Positions 7,214 to 13,129 of a stretch of DNA of 13,760 bases are shown one piece after another. Position 1 is the stretch's first letter. Every line of letters begins with the position of its first letter. The notes under the pieces are model-generated. The model was not told the origin of the DNA and did not search any database. It saw only the letters and a program-made list of their open reading frames with translations. Source of the DNA: an uncultured Clostridia bacterium (GTDB lineage: Bacteria; Bacillota; Clostridia; Christensenellales; UBA1242); the NCBI GenBank assembly GCA_944380695.1, contig CALWII010000086.1, positions 1 through 13,760 of the forward strand, given 5' to 3'. The position numbers and the translations under genes are program-made.

Positions 7214-7480
7214 GTGAAAGGGTGTTGTGAATTAAATGAGATAAAAAAGTTAGATAACAACAGAAAGGGCTTTGCCTTTCTAGTTGAAATTATCAGACTT
7301 TTGTTATGCGACCAAGGTATGCGTTTTTTTGATAAGCAGGCATATCCGATCGTAGCAAAAAAATTTAATGTTAGTGTTTGTGTTATTGAGAGAGATGTAA
7401 GATACCTATTAAAAAAAGCGGGAATCAGACTTCCTGTCAAAAAATTTGTAAAAAAGATTTTAGAAGAGATTAAAAAATGA
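7214..7480 (+). CDS. Stand-alone Spo0A C-terminal DNA-binding domain protein
   Basis: An 88-residue protein resembling only the effector (DNA-binding) half of Spo0A. The segment KGFAFLVEIIRL matches KGYLYLREAITM of Spo0A, and YPIVAKKFNVSVCVIERDVRYLLK (residues 44-67) matches [24 protein letters not shown]; the Glu-Arg pair of the recognition helix (59-60) is kept. The phospho-acceptor receiver domain is absent. In Bacillus the isolated effector domain binds DNA without phosphorylation, so this protein may be constitutively active or compete with Spo0A. GTG 7214 is chosen because GGAGG (7205-7209) lies just before it; ATGs at 7190 and 7199 would place that site inside the gene. It is divergent from XRE, with 0A-like boxes between them. 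Role inferred. Confidence 0.82.
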   Translation: MKGCCELNEIKKLDNNRKGFAFLVEIIRLLLCDQGMRFFDKQAYPIVAKKFNVSVCVIERDVRYLLKKAGIRLPVKKFVKKILEEIKK

Positions 7481-7509
7481 TTGTAAAAAACATAAAAATA
7501 TAGTAGAAT
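7481..7509 (+). promoter_or_regulatory. lemA promoter
   Basis: TTGTAA (7481-7486) and TAGAAT (7504-7509) are 17 bp apart, right after the mini-Spo0A stop codon. Confidence 0.55.
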
Positions 7510-7551
7510 AATAATAAGTATTAAGCGAATAAATTTTTTAAGGAGATCGCT

Positions 7552-8127
7552 ATGGAGTGGTGGGCAATTTTATTAATAGTTATAGGTATCGTTTTGCTTT
7601 TAGGAATTATATTTGCGACCTGGTGGATTGTAACTTATAACAAGTTTAAAAGATATGAGAATGATATAGACGAAGCGTATTCGACTATGGATGTTTATAT
7701 GAAAAAGAGATATGATTTAATACCGAATTTGGTTGAGACAGTTAAGGGTTATGCAAAACACGAGAAAGATGCTTTGGAAGATGTTATGAAAGCAAGATAT
7801 TCTTGTATGACGGCAAATACGCCAGAGGATAAAGCAAAAAATGAAAATTGGCTTGCGGGAACATTAAAATCATTATTTGCTGTTGCTGAAAATTATCCAG
7901 AATTGAAAGCAAATCAAAACTTTATCGACTTAATGAATAATTTGAGAAACATAGAGGGTGAGATTGCTAGTTCAAGAAAATATTACAACGGCACAGTGAA
8001 AGTATATAACAATCTGTTAGATGTTTTTCCTTCTAACATCGTTGCAAGGCACTATAAATTTTCTGAAAAGGTAATGTTTGAAATTGTTAATATAGAAGAG
8101 CGTGTTGCACCTAAAGTTCAATTTTAA
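7552..8127 (+). CDS. lemA: LemA family membrane protein
   Basis: A 191-residue LemA protein with one N-terminal membrane helix (residues about 5-27) and a short outside segment, followed by a long helical bundle. Family signatures are KKRYDLIPNLVETVKGYAKHE (51-71) and the C-terminal FPSNIVARHYKF. LemA proteins are widespread and their biochemical role is not settled. They are often coded beside TPM-domain, HtpX or DUF2207 membrane proteins; none is present here, so this copy stands alone. The start is supported by AAGGAG in front of ATG 7552 and a promoter overlapping the end of the preceding gene. No clear terminator follows. Confidence 0.93.
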   Translation: MEWWAILLIVIGIVLLLGIIFATWWIVTYNKFKRYENDIDEAYSTMDVYMKKRYDLIPNLVETVKGYAKHEKDALEDVMKARYSCMTANTPEDKAKNENWLAGTLKSLFAVAENYPELKANQNFIDLMNNLRNIEGEIASSRKYYNGTVKVYNNLLDVFPSNIVARHYKFSEKVMFEIVNIEERVAPKVQF

Positions 8128-8534
8128 TTGTCTTGTGAGATAATATAACGCATCTTTTCAAAGGTTATGAAACATTTGTTAATAATTTGTAAAGCCACAT
8201 TTAAATAATGCGTTAAAAATAAAAAGATGTTTTTACTATTAAAATGTTGACAGCGACTTGTCATTTGTGGGGAATAAAAACGGCTGTTCTCAATATGGTA
8301 TGTTTCATTTGCGATATGAGAAAAGCAAGTGGCGAAGCGTCAGAATGGACTGCCGATGTTAAGATTGATATTTTTAATAAAAGATGAGGAAAACATTAAA
8401 AGAGGTTGGGCCGGTTGTACAACTGCAAATATTAAGTAAATAATTAAAAATTTATTAAAATCGTTGTTAAATATTCGGCACATTGTCATTTTGATGAATA
8501 TTGTAGTTTAATACAAAGCAATTTCTAAAATATA
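8128..8534. other. Gap after lemA: inverted repeats and a GC-richer island
   Basis: No convincing gene. TAACGCAT (8146-8153) is complementary to ATGCGTTA (8208-8215), and CATCTTTT (8151-8158) to AAAAGATG (8222-8229); the two pairings share bases 8151-8153 and exclude each other. A GC-richer island at 8244-8439 looks like decayed coding sequence. Confidence 0.4.
8244..8439 (+). pseudogene. Possible decayed coding remnant
   Basis: From ATG 8244 a 47-codon frame runs to TGA 8385-8387 and has protein-like composition (WGIKTAVLNMVCFICDMRKA, then SEWTADVKIDIF). A single frame change near 8375-8383 would continue it as KDEENIKRGWAGCTTANIK to TAA 8437-8439. Base composition is richer in G+C than the flanks. 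There is no ribosome binding site and I do not recognise the family, so a relic is more likely than a working gene. A structured RNA is the alternative. Confidence 0.25.
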
Positions 8535-8576
8535 AAAACGAACTTTGAATTTGAGCTTTTTTTCAAAGTTCGTTTT
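8535..8576. terminator. Strong bidirectional terminator after tRNA-Leu
   Basis: A perfect 15-bp stem: AAAACGAACTTTGAA (8535-8549) with TTCAAAGTTCGTTTT (8562-8576) around a 12-base loop. It lies just downstream of the leftward tRNA, and T-rich sequence follows on the right as well. Confidence 0.85.
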
Positions 8577-8585
8577 ATTTTTTTC

Positions 8586-8673
8586 TGGTGCAAGAGATGG
8601 GAGTTGAACCCACACGACTTTTAAGGGTCACTGGCACCTGAAACCAGCGCGTCTGCCATTCCGCCACTCTTGC
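8586..8673 (-). tRNA. tRNA-Leu (anticodon CAG)
   Basis: The minus strand folds as a class II tRNA of 88 bases with encoded CCA (8586-8588). The acceptor stem GCAAGAG pairs perfectly with CTCTTGC, followed by discriminator A, as in leucine tRNAs. The D-arm contains GGCGGAATGGCAGACGC. The anticodon stem CTGGT/GCCAG encloses TTCAGGT, giving CAG (reads CUG). A long variable arm and the T-arm with GGTTCAACTCC follow. It stands alone, with a consensus promoter upstream and a strong terminator downstream. Confidence 0.95.
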
Positions 8674-8691
8674 ATAAATTTATATTTTTAG

Positions 8692-8720
8692 ATTATAAAA
8701 AAAAATATATGTTTTGTCAA
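8692..8720 (-). promoter_or_regulatory. Perfect consensus promoter of tRNA-Leu
   Basis: On the minus strand, TTGACA (8715-8720) and TATAAT (8692-8697) are exactly 17 bp apart. The predicted transcription start is about 12 bases before the tRNA. Confidence 0.88.
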
Positions 8721-9300
8721 TAAATTTTTTTATTTATAGTTTATTAAAAATTTTTTATTTTTTAAATAAAATATTGGAAATATATTGATTAAGCAAAAAC
8801 TATTACAAATTTAAATACAATTAGTCGATTATTAAAATTATAGTTGAGCAGACTGATAAATAAGTCGTCGTTTTAAATGGTGTAAACAATCGATTGTAAT
8901 TGAAAGTTGTGTTTGTATAAATTTATAGAATGAAAAAGATTAAAAAATAATATAATTTCGAAAATAGTACAACAAACGAAAAGCCATTAAATAATTTTCA
9001 GCTGATTGTTTTTGTATAATTCAAAATAAAATATGTTTTTTAATTTATTAAATTTTAAAAAAATGAAAAATAAACAAATAATTTTTATTTTTAATAATAA
9101 ATTTTTTATTATTTTATATTGATTATAATTATTAAATTAATAGCGTTAGAATTGTTAAGATGAATTATAAGCATTTTTTGAATTATAAAACAAAAAAATA
9201 AATTTAATTAAATTTAAGTTTATACAAATATTATAAAATAAAAAAAATATTAAAATGTATTTCCAAAAATGTTGCAACTTAAAAAATGATATAATAATTT
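8721..9300. other. Extremely AT-rich gap without visible genes
   Basis: Mostly A and T runs, with no coding frame, RNA gene or repeat that I can support. It includes isolated -10-like boxes: TTGTATAAT (9012-9020) without a gene behind it, and the extended -10 TGATATAAT (9287-9295), listed with the structured element that follows. Confidence 0.5.
9287..9295 (+). promoter_or_regulatory. Extended -10 box before the structured element
   Basis: TGATATAAT is a perfect extended -10, identical to that of the kinase gene. No good -35 is seen. Transcription starting near 9302 would run through the four-helix element to the gene at 9604. Confidence 0.4.
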
Positions 9301-9375
9301 TTTAAAAAAACATTAAATTATTTATATTATCGGAAGTTGAACTTGCTTGCAAGAGTGAGACTGATGGTTATACAT

Positions 9376-9459
9376 ACTATGTGATGAGTATGCGTTAGCA
9401 TACAAATTCGCCAGAATTTATTAAAATTTTATGATAATAAAATTTTAACATCACATAGT
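9376..9459. ncRNA. Perfect four-helix junction element, unknown class
   Basis: Outer stem ACTATGTGATG (9376-9386) pairs with CATCACATAGT (9449-9459), 11 bp. Inside, three hairpins follow each other: GTATGC-GTTA-GCATAC (9388-9403), AAATTC-GCCA-GAATTT (9404-9419) and a 12-bp A/T stem, 9421-9432 with 9437-9448, looped by GATA. Only A9387 and A9420 are unpaired, and all loops are G-N-N-A tetraloops. There are 35 base pairs without a mismatch in 84 bases. It lies 144 bases before the start codon of the next gene. It could be a structured leader RNA, a free-standing RNA, or a DNA cruciform such as a recombination site or small mobile repeat. It is no known RNA class I recognise. Confidence 0.6.
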
Positions 9460-9603
9460 TTATATTAAGTCATTTTAGTAAAAAGATTTGTTTGTATTAT
9501 AAAGAATAGTATCAATTTTATAAAAAAAAGGTATCAAAATAAATAGATTAAAAACATTTGCCTAATGTTGTGTTATCTGTTATTTTATATAAAAGGAGAA
9601 TGT

Positions 9604-10230
9604 ATGCTAAAAGAAAAATTAAAAAAATATTATTCTGTTATGCCGTTTTCAATAGGAACACATTGTACGCAGAATAGAGAGGTTGTGGAAAAAATTTTAT
9701 GTGAGGGTCTGAAGGAATACAAATCGAGAGAACTCGAAGGCACTCTTTTTATGCACGGAGATTTAGGGGGAGCAAGCGAATCTGAACTGACGAAGTCGTT
9801 TTTGGGCAACGAATTCATTGTTATTGTTGCTGTCCCGTATACAATTGGGTTTGAAGCAAAACCCGCTACAGTTGTAGGTGGGAATACTGTTACGAATGAG
9901 TTTTCCGCACTTTTTCACTCGGCGAGTTATGTTCCTCAAGAAGTACTACCAGAATTTACCGACAAAGATGGGCTGAAGAAAGTGCCAAGTACTTTTATTT
10001 TAGGTTATTACGATAAAAAGTCTGGAATTTTTGTGGAAAATCCATTATCTATGTATAGTAGTTTTGATAGGCAAAAAATAGAAAAGATTTTATCACCGTA
10101 TATAAGTTTTTTAGACAAAAATTTGCGTGTCAACAAGGGGCCTTTTGTTTTTATTAAAGCTATTGATGAAAATCTCGATAATAAGTATATAAAATGGAAA
10201 AATCCTACTTCTACGGAAATAAAAAGATAG
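9604..10230 (+). CDS. Protein of unknown function
   Basis: A 208-residue soluble protein with no signal peptide or membrane helix. I do not recognise the family. The first 40 residues contain SIGTHCTQNREVVEKILCEGLKEY; the shape His-x-Thr followed by Ile-Leu-x-x-Gly-Leu recalls the start of ADP-ribosyltransferase/KptA-like folds, but this is a weak hint only. A hydrophobic strand EFIVIVAVPYTIGFEAKP (about 78-95) and the later STFILGYYDKKSGIFVENP suggest a beta-rich core. ATG 9604 is preferred to an upstream TTG because AAAAGGAG (9591-9598) lies five bases before it. Base and codon use look like those of the conserved genes, so it is probably functional. It is flanked by long AT-rich gaps and preceded by a perfectly paired four-helix element. 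Confidence 0.85.
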   Translation: MLKEKLKKYYSVMPFSIGTHCTQNREVVEKILCEGLKEYKSRELEGTLFMHGDLGGASESELTKSFLGNEFIVIVAVPYTIGFEAKPATVVGGNTVTNEFSALFHSASYVPQEVLPEFTDKDGLKKVPSTFILGYYDKKSGIFVENPLSMYSSFDRQKIEKILSPYISFLDKNLRVNKGPFVFIKAIDENLDNKYIKWKNPTSTEIKR

Positions 10231-10378
10231 ATTTTAAAAATTTTTAGTTTATTTAGCAGATAATTATTTCTTTGTTCGCAAAAAAAACGAAAAAGTATTT
10301 TTATTAAATAATTAATTTATTTAAATATGTTTTATATATGTTAAATATGAGAAAGCGTGATAAATTATTTAAAAACAT

Positions 10379-10412
10379 AAAACTCGAAAAAAAATATTTT
10401 TCGAGTTTTTTT
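10379..10412. terminator. Intrinsic terminator
   Basis: A perfect 13-bp stem, 10379-10391 with 10397-10409 (core ACTCGAAAAA/TTTTTCGAGT), loop AAATA, followed by T's to 10412. It lies about 150 bases after the unknown gene and probably ends its transcript. Confidence 0.8.
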
Positions 10413-10960
10413 AAAATAATTGCATTTTTTATGCCTAAAATTTACATTTTGTAAAAATTTATTATGAATTTAAAATTTTTTATATTGTCTTAATGAAAGG
10501 CAAAATATCAATTGTCATTTTATACTCTGATAAAATAAATAAATTTATTAAATACACCTTTATTATATTTTTAAGTTTGAAGCAATCATATACAAAAAAA
10601 ATATTATCAACAACAAGCTTATAATTTTTGTTTACATTTAGACGGGCTTTAGAATTGTTTCCTAACTGTTTTAATACAGGCGAAGGAAATGTTATGTATT
10701 TGTGTTTTAATCCAGCTTAAGTAATAAGTTTTAAAATTTGTAATGCGACTACTTTATTTAATATATTTTACAAAGGCATCTTTTTTGTTTGTGTCAAGGA
10801 GCGTTTCTCGGAAATAATTTTTTTTTACTTTTTTATTGCATTGCGGAATATTTATTCTGTTTGAATTTTTTCTTCGACAACTATTAAATTATTAAAACAC
10901 TGTATTATGCTTTTATTGTGTAAACTTTTGTTAAAGATTAATAAAAAAAATAAATTTTTT
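10413..10960. other. AT-rich gap with coding-like and box-like fragments
   Basis: No intact gene. A frame at 10625-10720 reads FRRALELFPNCFN followed by GEGNVMYLCFNPA and stops, without a start codon or ribosome binding site, and looks like a decayed gene fragment. An exact reverse Spo0A core TTCGACA is at 10873-10879, and CTGTATTAT, the same 9-mer found at three other promoter regions, at 10900-10908. Confidence 0.35.
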
Positions 10961-10972
10961 TTAAAAAAACTA

Positions 10973-11025
10973 TTGAAATTATCTGTATTATAGTATAAAA
11001 TTTATCTATGATTTTCGACAAAATC
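10973..11025 (+). promoter_or_regulatory. Promoter with Spo0A box for the PIN module
   Basis: TTGAAA (10973-10978), 17 bp, TAAAAT (10996-11001) is a fair promoter; TATTAT at 10986-10991 is an alternative -10. Just downstream of the -10, the reverse strand reads TTTTGTCGAAAAT (11011-11023), an exact Spo0A box with core 11014-11020. It sits inside a small hairpin, GATTTT-CGAC-AAAATC (11010-11025). A box at the transcription start would normally repress. Confidence 0.55.
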
Positions 11026-11064
11026 AAACAGTAATTGTTAAGAAGGATTATGGAGTAATTAAGT

Positions 11065-11283
11065 ATGACGTTATACATTATTAAAGAATTAACCGAAAGG
11101 TTAAAAGAAGACATAAGCACTCTTTCTAATCAAGAAAAGATAAATTTTTTCGAGCAGATAATTGACCTTATCGACGAGGAAATTGACGAAGAAACCGTTT
11201 CTTTTGAAGAATTTAAACAATTAATTGAGATCAAAAGACACGCTATGGGCAAAATTTACAATTTGAAGAGGGAAGAGGAATGA
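11065..11283 (+). CDS. Candidate antitoxin of a PIN-type toxin-antitoxin pair
   Basis: A 72-residue, highly charged, mainly acidic protein of helical composition (LTERLKEDISTLSNQEK at the N-terminal end, EIDEETVSFEEFKQLIEIK in the middle). I see no AbrB, ribbon-helix-helix or Phd signature of the usual VapB antitoxins, so the fold is unknown. Its stop codon overlaps the start of the PIN gene (ATGA), the classical sign of translational coupling in toxin-antitoxin operons. The start ATG 11065 has GGAG nine bases upstream; a three-codon ATG-GAG-TAA mini-frame at 11050 lies across that site. A promoter with a Spo0A box precedes it. Antitoxin role is inferred from size, charge and arrangement. Confidence 0.65.
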   Translation: MTLYIIKELTERLKEDISTLSNQEKINFFEQIIDLIDEEIDEETVSFEEFKQLIEIKRHAMGKIYNLKREEE

Positions 11284-12041
11284 TTAGATTTAGCAAGCCA
11301 AATAAGAAAACTACAGTTATATTTAAAAACACATCGATACCTAAAACAAAGCAGAAGGGACAAAAACATATTATATTGGTTGCGCTCGATACTTGCGTAG
11401 TAATTGATATGGCATATATTTATCACAATTTAGATATCAATAGAGTTAACCCGAAGAAGAAAAGTTATTATTTTGCATTAAAAAAAATGTTAGATAGAAA
11501 TGTTTTATCAAAAAAGAGAAAAGATGCTGACCTTTGCCTTTGTATAACACCAGAAGTTGAAATGGAATTAAAAAAATTCAAAAGCAAGTATTATGGCAAA
11601 GTTAAAAACTTCGTTGAAAGATTTTTAGTTTGTTTAGAAATAGATGCAGAAAAAGAGAATCATTTTGTGAGTACGGTAAACACTTTGGTCGACAAATATT
11701 GCGAAAAGGGTTACTTTTTGGATTGCGATGGAAATTCTACTGTTGATGCAATCAATGTGGGACAAGCCTCATACTTTAACATTTACATAATTTCTAACGA
11801 CCATCACATATGTACATACAGGAAGGATGATGACCCAGAGTTAAAAATTCAAGAAATAAGAAAAATCAATGAAAGGACATTGAAGCATTCTTATCGAGAA
11901 ATAGTTGCTGTTCCTAAAAGACCAGAGCAATTCCTGACTTTATTAAATAGTGGCAGGCGTCTAGCGCGACCGATAAATTTAGAGAATTTGCGGTACTTGA
12001 AACACGAAAAGATTCTGAATGTTTGTAATTTTGCAAAATAA
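11280..12041 (+). CDS. PIN-domain ribonuclease, probable toxin
   Basis: A 253-residue protein with a PIN nuclease domain (Mg-dependent RNase fold) at residues about 31-180. Acidic residues are in place: Asp37 in ALDTCVVIDM, Glu96 (or 94) in ITPEVEMELKK, Asp156 in STVDAINVGQAS and Asp174 in IISNDHHI. The order matches VapC-type PIN domains, but VapC toxins are about 130 residues. Here there is a basic 30-residue N-terminal tail, an insertion with KKRKDADLCLC, and a 70-residue C-terminal part (KRPEQFLTLLNSGRRLARP) that I do not recognise. The start overlaps the upstream gene's stop by four bases. RNA target unknown. A housekeeping PIN RNase is the alternative, but the coupled small acidic partner favours a toxin. 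Codon use resembles the neighbours. Confidence 0.82.
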   Translation: MIRFSKPNKKTTVIFKNTSIPKTKQKGQKHIILVALDTCVVIDMAYIYHNLDINRVNPKKKSYYFALKKMLDRNVLSKKRKDADLCLCITPEVEMELKKFKSKYYGKVKNFVERFLVCLEIDAEKENHFVSTVNTLVDKYCEKGYFLDCDGNSTVDAINVGQASYFNIYIISNDHHICTYRKDDDPELKIQEIRKINERTLKHSYREIVAVPKRPEQFLTLLNSGRRLARPINLENLRYLKHEKILNVCNFAK

Positions 12042-12415
12042 TTAACAAATTCTGCGATATTTTTTATAAAAAAGCTTAACTTTATTATTAATTTTATTTT
12101 TTGATATTAGAAAAAAATTATTCAACAAGTATTTTACAATTAATATTGAACAGAAAAAGACGGGTATAGATGTGAGAGTTCGTGAGAATTTAGCGCAAAG
12201 TATTTGCAATATAAGATAAAGCCCATCGTTTTCTTATTTTCCAATTCAAAATCAAGCAATTCTCAAGAGATGTTCGGCCTTGTCATTTTTTACATATTTA
12301 GTGTTTTATCGATTATTTTTCAAACGAGTGTAAACTGGATTTGCTGATAGATTTAAAAACTGATAATCGGATTTATCTTCTTTTAATAAATAAAAGCATT
12401 ATTTTTAATAAATAA
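12042..12415. other. AT-rich gap between toxin and HIT gene
   Basis: No gene is supported. A GC-richer stretch at about 12160-12290 contains only short frames (for example VRVRENLAQSICNIR ending at about 12218) and may be decayed sequence. The flanking genes converge here, but no convincing terminator hairpin is visible. Confidence 0.35.
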
Positions 12416-12832
12416 CTATTTTTTTAAATCTTCAATAATTTTTTGTTTAACATAATCTGGAATTTCTGTTTTGCCCATCTTTGATCCTTTAGGCCAATCT
12501 TGATCAATCCAAGTTATACCATATTTTTCTTTTGGTTCGTTATAGCGTGGAATTATATGAAAATGAACAAATTCTTCTTTCATCATCATCGCAATGTAGT
12601 TAAATTTTATGGCGCCATATAATGTTTTTATTTTATTTTCATACCAAGAACACATAGCGGGAAATTCAGCCATTTCTTCTGGTTTCAAATCTCCAAAAGT
12701 GGGGCACATTCTGTTGCAAATTAAAATACAGTTGCCTAGAGTGGTAATCCCTTCTCTAAAAACGATAGACCAATATTCACCCTGTTTTATCATTAATTCT
12801 GGTTTGCTGAATCTTCCAGCATACTCTAACAT
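12416..12832 (-). CDS. HIT-family (histidine triad) protein with degenerate triad
   Basis: A 138-residue protein of the HIT superfamily, whose members hydrolyse or transfer nucleotides from Ap4A, nucleoside phosphoramidates and related substrates. The N-terminal half has LGNCILICNRMCPTFGDL, matching the strand and helix before the active site. The motif reads EFVHFHIIPRYN (residues 87-98) against the consensus HxHxHxxP: the first His is Phe88, while the second and third (His90, His92) remain. His90 is the nucleophile position, so activity is possible. The C-terminal part carries ITWIDQDWP, as in some short HIT proteins. Start ATG 12832 is chosen because AGGAGG (12837-12842) lies four bases before it; an upstream TTG frame is less likely. 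Its promoter overlaps a palindrome. Confidence 0.82.
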   Translation of the reverse strand: MLEYAGRFSKPELMIKQGEYWSIVFREGITTLGNCILICNRMCPTFGDLKPEEMAEFPAMCSWYENKIKTLYGAIKFNYIAMMMKEEFVHFHIIPRYNEPKEKYGITWIDQDWPKGSKMGKTEIPDYVKQKIIEDLKK

Positions 12833-12856
12833 ACAACCTCCTAATAGTTTATTCAA

Positions 12857-12879
12857 ACAGTATTATAATACAGTATGTT
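12857..12879 (-). promoter_or_regulatory. Palindromic promoter of the HIT gene
   Basis: The minus-strand -10 TATAAT (12862-12867) is embedded in the palindrome GTATTATAATAC (12860-12871), flanked by direct repeats ACAGTAT (12857-12863 and 12870-12876). The -35 is weak (TAAACA, 12885-12890). ACAGTATGTT (12870-12879) and TACTGTATTAT are shared with the mini-Spo0A promoter. Confidence 0.5.
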
Positions 12880-12967
12880 TGCTGTGTTTATTTAATAATT
12901 TAAAACAAAATAAAAAAAACAAACTATATTGTTTAGCTTACATTTTAACTGGCGGGAAGACTAACAA

Positions 12968-12993
12968 CCAATTCTAACACTAGAATATATTGG
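12968..12993. repeat. Small bulged hairpin in intergenic DNA
   Basis: ATTCTA-ACAC-TAGAAT (12971-12986), closed by CCA (12968-12970) and TGG (12991-12993) across a 4-base bulge, within a locally GC-richer patch (12948-13008). Function unknown; there is no T-run for a terminator. Confidence 0.3.
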
Positions 12994-13129
12994 ACTTGGT
13001 GGAATAAAATAACTTCTTCCTATAAAATTAATTAATAATATATTTAATATAAAATTATTTATGAATTAATGTAGATAATTTTATCATATGAATACTTTTA
13101 AACTTAATTTATTTTGTGTATATTCATAA

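Noticed and set aside
7168..7440. Leftward 90-codon frame opposite the mini-Spo0A gene
   Set aside because: It is the shadow of a gene with clear Spo0A similarity and a ribosome binding site on the other strand.
8700..9300. CRISPR array or origin-like repeats in the AT-rich gap
   Set aside because: No regularly spaced direct repeats and no DnaA-box clusters were seen; the A/T runs are irregular.
9349..9357. GCAAGAGTG, identical to the 5' end of the tRNA-Leu, as a tRNA remnant or att site
   Set aside because: Only nine bases match and the similarity stops at once; integration normally duplicates the tRNA 3' end, not the 5' end.
9358..9386. Hammerhead ribozyme, suggested by CTGATGG in front of the four-helix element
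   Set aside because: The core needs CTGATGA and a GAAA after stem II. Both are missing, and the helices do not match.
12609..12977. Rightward 122-codon frame across the HIT gene
   Set aside because: It lies antisense to a recognised HIT gene, has no ribosome binding site and shows no protein motif.
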